In this document: positions 58,475-64,000 of the stretch, one piece after another
How positions within the stretch are numbered: the first letter of the stretch is position 1
Layout of the letters: every line of letters begins with the position of its first letter
Origin: Neorhizobium sp. JUb45
Lineage (GTDB): Bacteria; Pseudomonadota; Alphaproteobacteria; Rhizobiales; Rhizobiaceae
NCBI RefSeq assembly: GCF_004343585.1
Contig: NZ_SLYW01000006.1
Coordinates: forward strand, 1-64,000
Direction of reading: 5' to 3'
Length of the DNA stretch: 64,000 nucleotides
Made by a program: the position numbers and the translations under genes
Notes under the pieces: generated by a model
What the model was told of the DNA's origin: nothing
The model's input: only the letters and a program-made list of their open reading frames with translations
Database searches by the model: none

Positions 58475-60424
58475 ATGCGACTTATCGAAAGCATGGATAT
58501 GGACTTGCAAACCCGCCAGCCGACCCCTGACGCAGTCGCTACCAGCGACGCCGGTGCGCGGCGTTACGCGGATGGGAGCAGTCATGCGCTCGAAGCGATA
58601 TCCTCTACCGGTCTTCCGGTCGCATGGCGTCGATTTGTCGTCCTTACCCTCAATCTGGTCACGCTGCTGGCGATTGGTAGCGTGGTGTTCCGCATTCTCT
58701 CGCCCGGCGGCATCGATGTGCCTGAAGCCCTGATGCTGGGCGGCTTTCTGATCGCCACGCCATGGACGGTGCTGGGTTTCTGGAACGCCGTCATCGGACT
58801 GGTTCTCCTGCATGGACCAGGTGACCCGGCGCGCAGCGTCTATTCTTTCTACCGCCAGGGAAAAGGCACGCAGCCACGCAGCCTGTCGTCGCAGACGGCG
58901 TTGACGGTGTTTCTGCGAAACGAGGACCCTTATCCGGTTTTCGCGCGTCTGGACGCCATGACGCGAAGCCTGCGTTCGACTGGCCTAGACCGACATTTCC
59001 GTTTTTTTGTTCTGAGCGACACCTCGGATCCATGCGTGGCGATTGCCGAGGAAACTGCATTCGCACGGTTCTCGGCCGAGATGGCGGAACAGGGCGGCAA
59101 AGTGCCGGTCTACCGCCGACGCATGGTCAATGCGGGTTTCAAGGCGGGCAATATCCGCGAATTTATTCATGAATACGGTAAGGACTACGACTTCTTCCTA
59201 CCGCTTGATTCCGATAGCGTCATGTCAGGTGATGTGATCACGCGTCTTGCTGCTGCCATGGAAGCGCGCAGCGAAATCGGCCTGATGCAGACACTTGTCG
59301 TAGGCGTGCCGGCCACCAGCGGATTTGCGCGCATGTTCCAGTTCGGCATGCGGCACGGCATGCGCTCGTTCACCATGGGCTCGGCATGGTGGACGGCCGA
59401 TTGCGGCGCGTATTGGGGCCATAACGCCATGATCCGGACGTCGGCGTTTCTGGCGCATTGCGACTTGCCGGTTCTTCCCGGCGCGCCACCGCTTGGCGGA
59501 CACATCCTCAGCCACGACCAGCTGGAAGCGGCCTTCATGCGGCGCGGCGGCTATGAGGTGCGGGTTCTTCCTATCGAGACGCGCAGTTTCGAGGCCAATC
59601 CTCCCACCCTGCCGGATTTTGCAAAGCGCGATCTGCGCTGGTGCCAGGGCAATATGCAATACTGGCGTTTTCTGTTCGAGCCAGGTCTCAAGCCGGTCAG
59701 CCGTTTTCAGGTTCTGCAGGCAATCCTCATGTATCTCGCTCCACCGGCCTGGATCATCGCGACATTCGCAGCGGCTTGGAAAGCCGTTTCATCCGGCTTT
59801 GACAGCAGCTACATGCAGCTCGGCTTCTGGCTATTCATCTCCATCTTCCTGCTTTCCATCGCGCCGAAGCTTGCCGGCATGTTAGACGTGCTTCTGACGC
59901 GCGGTGCCGTGAGGAGTTATGGCGGCGGGCTGAGGCTCGGCCTTTCAGCCGTCATCGAAGTATTAGCATCGATGCTGATTGCACCGATTATGGCCGTTTA
60001 CGTCTCGATTTTCCTGGTCGGCCTCCTGCTCGGCCGTTCGGTCACCTGGAGCGGCCAGAACCGCGACCGGCTTGGCATTTCCTTTTTGTCCGCCACAAAA
60101 GCCATGGGCGTTCAGACGATAATCGGCTTCACGCTTGCCACGATCATTTATCTCGGGGCGGGAGGCGAAACGTTACTTTGGGCCATGCCGGTGGTGGCCG
60201 GCCTGTGCCTGTCCATCCCGTTCACCGTGTTCACCGCCTCGGCCGCCTTCGGCAGATGGTCGGCCCGGTCCGGCATTTTCGCCATTCCTGAGGAAGGGCA
60301 TCTGCCGCGCGTGCTGAGCACGCTTGTGCCCGATGGCGCCCGGCGCTGGCGCCGTCCCGCGCGTGACGGTCGCGAAACCGATATGCAGCTTCCCGAACAG
60401 GCGCAAACGGATGGCGGCACATGA
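58475..60424 (+). CDS. OpgH/MdoH-like membrane glucosyltransferase
   Basis: A 649-residue protein. Two N-terminal membrane helices (FVVLTLNLVTLLAIGSVVF, then ALMLGGFLIATPWTVLGFW) precede a GT2 cytosolic domain (TVFLRNEDPYPVFARLDAMT, FFLPLDSDSVMSGD with the DxD, and RDLRWCQGNMQYWRF with the QxxRW-like motif). Several C-terminal helices follow. This is the OpgH pattern (osmoregulated periplasmic glucan synthase), shorter than E. coli OpgH (about 850). An OpgH function alone would not explain its neighbours, so a different lipid- or heterocycle-linked acceptor is possible. ATG 58475 lacks a ribosome site; 58493 is an alternative. Confidence 0.85.
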   Translation: MRLIESMDMDLQTRQPTPDAVATSDAGARRYADGSSHALEAISSTGLPVAWRRFVVLTLNLVTLLAIGSVVFRILSPGGIDVPEALMLGGFLIATPWTVLGFWNAVIGLVLLHGPGDPARSVYSFYRQGKGTQPRSLSSQTALTVFLRNEDPYPVFARLDAMTRSLRSTGLDRHFRFFVLSDTSDPCVAIAEETAFARFSAEMAEQGGKVPVYRRRMVNAGFKAGNIREFIHEYGKDYDFFLPLDSDSVMSGDVITRLAAAMEARSEIGLMQTLVVGVPATSGFARMFQFGMRHGMRSFTMGSAWWTADCGAYWGHNAMIRTSAFLAHCDLPVLPGAPPLGGHILSHDQLEAAFMRRGGYEVRVLPIETRSFEANPPTLPDFAKRDLRWCQGNMQYWRFLFEPGLKPVSRFQVLQAILMYLAPPAWIIATFAAAWKAVSSGFDSSYMQLGFWLFISIFLLSIAPKLAGMLDVLLTRGAVRSYGGGLRLGLSAVIEVLASMLIAPIMAVYVSIFLVGLLLGRSVTWSGQNRDRLGISFLSATKAMGVQTIIGFTLATIIYLGAGGETLLWAMPVVAGLCLSIPFTVFTASAAFGRWSARSGIFAIPEEGHLPRVLSTLVPDGARRWRRPARDGRETDMQLPEQAQTDGGT

Positions 60425-61395
60425 CTCCAGCGCAAGCTCTCTGGCTGAAAGGCAAGGAACGCGCCGAGTTTCGCGAAGAAGAACTCCCGCCCCTTGGCGA
60501 AGGTGAGGTGCGGATAAGGAGCCGGTTCGGCGCGATCAGTCGCGGCACTGAGGCGTTGGTCTTCCGTGGTGCCGTGCCGCAAAGCGAATACGCTACGATG
60601 CGGGCGCCACTGCAGCACGGGGATTTCCCGTTCCCGGTCAAATACGGTTATGCCGTCGTGGGCACGATCGTTTCCGGGCCGGAGGCACGTCTCGGCGAAA
60701 CGGTATTCTGCCTGCATCCGCATCAGGACGTTTTCGATGCGCCGGGGCAGATGGCCATTTCCCTGCCCGCATCCGTTCCGCCCGCAAGGGCGATGCTGGC
60801 CGCCAACATGGAAACGGCCGTGAACGGCATATGGGATGCCGGCATTCTGCCCGGCGACAGAGTTGCGGTCGTGGGCGGCGGATTGGTCGGACTGCTGGCC
60901 GCCTATCTCGCTGCCGGCATTCCCGGCACCGAGGTGACCGTCGTCGACGTCAATGACGACCGCCGGCGCCTTGCCGAAATATTCGGCTGCGGTTTCATCA
61001 AAGCCGTCGAGGCGCAATCTAGCCCCGGCGATCGCGATGTCGTCATCCACACCTCGGCCAGTGGCGCCGGCCTTGCAACAGCGATCTCGCTTGCCGGGTT
61101 CGAGGCGCGGATCGTTGAAATGTCCTGGTATGGCGAACGCATGTCGGACGTGCCGCTCGGCGGCCGCTTTCATAGCCAGCGTCTGTCGATTATCTGCTCG
61201 CAGGTGGGTCATGTTCCCCCCAACCGCCGCAGCCGCTGGCCGCTCTCGCGCCGCATGGCAAAGGCGCTCGAACTGCTTGCCGACAACCGGCTGGATACCC
61301 TCATCTCCGGGGAAACGGCATTTTACGATCTCGATCGGGACTATGCGTCGATCCTCGCCAACCCCAGCACGCTTTGCCACCGCATCCGTTATTGA
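60421..61395 (+). CDS. Zinc-less MDR-type dehydrogenase
   Basis: A 324-residue medium-chain dehydrogenase/reductase-like protein. An N-terminal GroES-like fold (FGAISRGTEALVFRGAVP) precedes a Rossmann domain (VAVVGGGLVGLLAAYLAAG). The structural and catalytic zinc Cys ligands are missing, as in BchC-like and TDH-like subgroups. It overlaps the glucosyltransferase stop by four bases (ATGA). It may oxidise or reduce a side chain or sugar of the pathway product. The acceptor is not known. Confidence 0.82.
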   Translation: MTPAQALWLKGKERAEFREEELPPLGEGEVRIRSRFGAISRGTEALVFRGAVPQSEYATMRAPLQHGDFPFPVKYGYAVVGTIVSGPEARLGETVFCLHPHQDVFDAPGQMAISLPASVPPARAMLAANMETAVNGIWDAGILPGDRVAVVGGGLVGLLAAYLAAGIPGTEVTVVDVNDDRRRLAEIFGCGFIKAVEAQSSPGDRDVVIHTSASGAGLATAISLAGFEARIVEMSWYGERMSDVPLGGRFHSQRLSIICSQVGHVPPNRRSRWPLSRRMAKALELLADNRLDTLISGETAFYDLDRDYASILANPSTLCHRIRY

Positions 61396-61413
61396 CGAAC
61401 CGAAGGAAACAGC

Positions 61414-61812
61414 ATGTTTGCAGTTGAAGTCCGTGACCACATGATGATTGCCCATAGCCTGGCCCGTCCGGTCTTCGGTCCGGCGCAGGGCATGCATGGC
61501 GCAACCTTTGTGGTCGATGCCGCCTTCATGACGGAAGATCTCGACGAGGACGGGCTGGGCGTCGATATCGGTCTGGCGACGACGATCCTGAAGGAAACGC
61601 TGTCGCCGCTGAACTACCAGAACCTCGATGAACTCGATGTCTTTCGCGGCAAGGTGACGACGACCGAGGTGCTTGCCAAGCACGTTTTCGACCAGTTGCG
61701 GGACGCCATCCAGGCGGGCAGGCTCGGGGCGGGCGGCATGCGGATCAAGCGCCTGAAGATCACCTTGCATGAAAGCCACGTGGCGCGCGCCTGGTACGAG
61801 GCGGCGATTTGA
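61414..61812 (+). CDS. Divergent 6-pyruvoyl-tetrahydropterin-synthase/QueD-like protein
   Basis: A 132-residue T-fold protein: MFAVEVRDHMMIAHSLARPV aligned with the QueD/PTPS N-terminus, and GLGVDIGLATTILKETLSPL, then TTTEVLAKHVFDQLRDAI, and LKITLHESHVARAWYE with the pterin-anchoring Glu. Compared with E. coli QueD from memory, the catalytic Cys is lost (PAQGMHGA in place of CGRLHGH), the second His of the HGH zinc motif is Ala, and the Asp-His dyad region (LDHHYL) reads LNYQNL. It may therefore bind a pteridine or related ring without the classical reaction. It lies 18 bases after the MDR gene and overlaps the GT4 start. Confidence 0.8.
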   Translation: MFAVEVRDHMMIAHSLARPVFGPAQGMHGATFVVDAAFMTEDLDEDGLGVDIGLATTILKETLSPLNYQNLDELDVFRGKVTTTEVLAKHVFDQLRDAIQAGRLGAGGMRIKRLKITLHESHVARAWYEAAI

Positions 61813-62870
61813 GCGGGACAGGAAACAATCGCCATCTCGTCTTCGCGATTCCCGGAGATCTCGACACGTTGAGCGGCGGTTACGGCTATGATCGCCGGAT
61901 GATGTACGAACTGCGATTACTCGGCTGGACCATCGACCATCTGCAACTGCCTGCCGGTTTTCCCGATCCGAGCGACGCGGAGCTTGCGGAAACGGCGCTC
62001 CGGTTGGCGGCAGTGCCGCAACATGCGCTCGTCGTCGTGGATGGCCTGGCCTTCGGCGCGATGCCGCAGATCGCGCTTGCCGAGCGCCAAAGGCTGCGCT
62101 TGGTCGCCCTCGTCCACCACCCATTGGCGCTAGAGACCGGCATTTCCGCGGAAACCGCAGTGAAACTGAGGAAAAGCGAGAGGACGTCGCTTGGTGCAAC
62201 GCGCGGCGTTGTCGTCACCAGTCCGGCAACGGCACGAACACTGGTCGCGGAGTTCGGTGTTGGCGTCGAGCGTATCCATGTTGCCGTGCCGGGAACAGAA
62301 AAGGCGCCGCCGGCGCGCGGCAGCGGCGACGACGCGTTGCAGATCCTGTCGGTCGGTTCGCTGACGCCGCGCAAGGATCACGCCACGCTGGTATCGGCAT
62401 TCGGCCGTATTGCCGACAGGCCTTGGCGATGCCGGATCGTTGGCAGTGACAGGATGGATAGCACCTGCGCGCATGACCTGCGGCAGCAGATCGTCGAGGC
62501 AGGTTTGGCCGACCGGATCACCGTCACCGGTGAGATCGCGGATGTCGCCGCCGAATACGACCGCGCCGACATTTTTGCGCTTGCGAGCCGATATGAGGGT
62601 TTTGGCATGGCATTCGCGGAGGCGATGGTGCGTGGCCTGCCGATCGTCGGCTGCCGTGGCGGCGCCATTCCCGATGTCGTGGACGAAAGCGCGGGTATTC
62701 TGGTCGCGCCGGGCGACGTGTCCGGATTTGCTGATGCTCTGGCGGGCCTGATCGACGCGCCATATAGGAGACGGGATTTTGCCGACGGATCTCTTGCTGC
62801 TGGACACTGCTTGCCCGACTGGCCGATGACGGCTGCGACGCTGTCGGATTTTCTGAAGGATATTGGATGA
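61809..62870 (+). CDS. GT4-type glycosyltransferase
   Basis: A 353-residue glycosyltransferase of GT-B fold: VFAIPGDLDTLSGGYGYDRR (acceptor loop), LSVGSLTPRKDHATLVSAFG (donor-site start) and ALASRYEGFGMAFAEAMVRG with the EX7E-type motif of GT4. TTG 61809 overlaps the previous stop (TTGA) with GAGG upstream, showing coupling. It would transfer a sugar from a nucleotide donor to the pathway product. Its stop overlaps the methyltransferase start. Confidence 0.9.
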   Translation: MSGTGNNRHLVFAIPGDLDTLSGGYGYDRRMMYELRLLGWTIDHLQLPAGFPDPSDAELAETALRLAAVPQHALVVVDGLAFGAMPQIALAERQRLRLVALVHHPLALETGISAETAVKLRKSERTSLGATRGVVVTSPATARTLVAEFGVGVERIHVAVPGTEKAPPARGSGDDALQILSVGSLTPRKDHATLVSAFGRIADRPWRCRIVGSDRMDSTCAHDLRQQIVEAGLADRITVTGEIADVAAEYDRADIFALASRYEGFGMAFAEAMVRGLPIVGCRGGAIPDVVDESAGILVAPGDVSGFADALAGLIDAPYRRRDFADGSLAAGHCLPDWPMTAATLSDFLKDIG

Positions 62871-63649
62871 GCGGATTTGAAACACGCTGGCTCGACCTGC
62901 GAGAACCGGCGGACCATGCCGCGCGCGACGCCGGACTCTTGCAAAACGCGACCGCATATGCCGATGCCGGCGGCAATGCGGTTACCGTCGTCGATCTCGG
63001 CTGCGGCACCGGCTCGACACTGCGGGCCTTCTTGCCGGCCGCGACACGATGGCAATGGCAGTTGGTGGACAATGATCCCCTGCTTCTGGCCGAAGCCGCA
63101 AGCAGGAACCACAACGGCATGACGCTTGACTGCGTACAGACCGATCTCGGCGAACCATCACCGGAGCTTTTCAAACGGGCACGACTGGTGACGGCATCCG
63201 CACTTCTCGATCTGGTCTCGTCGACGTTTCTGCACATGCTGGTATCCTCGCTGGATAAGCGGGACTGCGGTTTCTACACGGCGCTGAACTTTGACGGACG
63301 GTGCATATGGGATCACGCCCACGTGGCGGATGCCCGCATCGTCAACGCCTTCAACATGCACCAGAGGCGGGACAAGGGGTTCGGGCCGGCACTCGGGCCC
63401 GTGGCGGAAGGCGTGTTGCGCGATATCCTTCGGACAAACGGCTTTCGTGTTTTGACTGGCAAAAGTCCTTGGCGGCTTGGCGCCGGCGAGGTGGAACTGC
63501 AGCGGCAGTTCATCATCGGCATGGCGACAGCCGCTGCCGAAACGGGGCTGGTGGATCATGCCGTGGTGGAAGACTGGCGCAACTATCGGCTCGATCATGC
63601 CGACAGCAATTGCGAGATCGGCCACTGGGACATGCTCGCCCTGCGATGA
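62867..63649 (+). CDS. Class I SAM-dependent methyltransferase
   Basis: A 260-residue protein with motif I VVDLGCGTGSTLRAF (residues about 42-56), motif II-like WQLVDNDPLLLAEA, and a motif IV-like VTASALLDLVSS. C-terminal parts resemble no named methyltransferase. It is the last gene of the five-gene operon and starts on the GT4 stop (ATGA). It probably methylates the glycosylated product or its sugar. Confidence 0.88.
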   Translation: MSGFETRWLDLREPADHAARDAGLLQNATAYADAGGNAVTVVDLGCGTGSTLRAFLPAATRWQWQLVDNDPLLLAEAASRNHNGMTLDCVQTDLGEPSPELFKRARLVTASALLDLVSSTFLHMLVSSLDKRDCGFYTALNFDGRCIWDHAHVADARIVNAFNMHQRRDKGFGPALGPVAEGVLRDILRTNGFRVLTGKSPWRLGAGEVELQRQFIIGMATAAAETGLVDHAVVEDWRNYRLDHADSNCEIGHWDMLALR

Positions 63650-63680
63650 CCGCTTCTGCCGGCCGAAGCGATATGAGAGC

Positions 63681-64000
63681 CTATTCCGCAGCAACGCCGC
63701 TGGCCGCGACCGCGTTTAACCCGGGCGTCGCGCCGGCTCGGAAATCGCAATCGAAAAGGATGTCGCTTCCCAGATTATAGGTGGTGACGCGCGGGCGCAG
63801 TGCCTGCGACAATGCCTTGATCGGCGGCAGGCTCAATCCCGGCAGCCCGGATCCGACAATGATCGGTGAAATGCACACATGCAGGCGGTCCAGCAATCCG
63901 TGACAGAGGAAATGTTCGATCGTCGTCGCTCCACCTTCGATCAGGATACTGGTGAGGTCCCGTGCCACGAGGGATGCCAGAATATCCGCAGGCTCCAGCA
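63681..64000 (-). CDS. RibD C-terminal (DHFR-like) reductase, 5' part beyond the window
   Basis: The frame is open from the window edge to TAG at 63681. It shows LTSILIEGGATTIEHFL, LLDRLHVCISPIIVGSGLPG and a C-terminal CDF-type strand, the RibD_C/HTP-reductase fold that reduces the ribose of the pyrimidine released by RibA to ribitol phosphate. The N-terminal portion with the cofactor Gly motif or a fused deaminase domain lies outside. It is convergent with the methyltransferase operon, and its function matches ribA at the other end of the cluster. Confidence 0.88.
   Translation of the reverse strand, partial: LEPADILASLVARDLTSILIEGGATTIEHFLCHGLLDRLHVCISPIIVGSGLPGLSLPPIKALSQALRPRVTTYNLGSDILFDCDFRAGATPGLNAVAASGVAAE

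Noticed and set aside
60148..62199. 683-residue minus-strand open frame across three genes
   Set aside because: It is antisense to the well-supported glucosyltransferase, MDR, PTPS-like and GT4 genes; the sequence is Arg/His/Gly-rich with no motif. Open antisense frames are usual in GC-rich coding DNA.
1..64000. CRISPR array, tRNA or rRNA genes
   Set aside because: No regularly spaced direct repeats and no tRNA- or rRNA-like segments were seen; a covariance-model scan could still find a missed RNA.

Overview
The window looks like accessory or secondary-replicon DNA of a Rhizobiaceae-type alphaproteobacterium (Rhizobium/Agrobacterium-like). The coding bias is GC-rich. Several families are typical of rhizobia: the TIGR02587/TIGR02588 pair, DUF2934, DUF6894, DUF763, and stacked ABC uptake operons with LysR regulators. 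Several intergenic regions carry a GGAAC-N17/18-GTT signature matching the alphaproteobacterial general-stress sigma factor EcfG. No rRNA, tRNA or CRISPR array was seen. The assignment is inferred from reading alone; no database search was possible.

Layout. 1-1.05 kb: the right end of an IS3-family element, then a VapBC-type toxin-antitoxin pair. 1.3-6.4 kb: a redox-enzyme cluster (a broken saccharopine-dehydrogenase-like gene, a LysR regulator, two intact SDRs, a third SDR with a frameshift) bounded by a TetR regulator. 6.6-9.7 kb: a prolyl oligopeptidase, a small lipoprotein and an unknown protein. 10-24.8 kb: a stress-type island with a catalase, the TIGR02587/TIGR02588 membrane pair, two GH13 glucoside enzymes, DUF763, a broken cupin gene, MscL, an SDR, DUF2934, a GST, an L,D-transpeptidase and DUF6894. 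24.9-31.4 kb: a tightly overlapping signalling operon (giant CHASE3/GAF hybrid kinase, CheR, CheB, second hybrid kinase). 31.9-37.2 kb: small stress proteins, a MOSC plus FAD oxidoreductase pair, a Nudix hydrolase and a general-stress FMN-binding protein, several with EcfG-like promoters.

37.4-47.5 kb is a LysR-controlled uptake and catabolism operon. It has a Dpp/Opp-type ABC transporter (binding protein, two permeases, fused double ATPase), two nucleoside hydrolases, a DHDPS/NAL-type lyase and a ribokinase-like kinase. It is best read as scavenging of a nucleoside-like compound. 47.9-55.5 kb is a ribose-type sugar ABC operon with an SMP-30 lactonase, transcribed divergently from a GAF histidine kinase and NarL-type response regulator. 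55.5-57.03 kb is a graveyard of four broken genes (response regulator, GH15, SMP-30, LysR).

57.05-64 kb is the most unusual region: a GTP cyclohydrolase II, an OpgH-like glucosyltransferase, a zinc-less MDR dehydrogenase, a divergent PTPS/QueD-like protein, a GT4 glycosyltransferase, a methyltransferase and a RibD-type reductase that runs off the window edge. Five of these genes form one overlapping operon. Together they suggest an undescribed pathway to a glycosylated, possibly methylated, GTP-derived pyrimidine, pteridine or flavin-like molecule.

At least nine genes are disrupted, three of them by a single substitution or a one-base indel. This part of the replicon is therefore decaying, or the assembly carries point errors.
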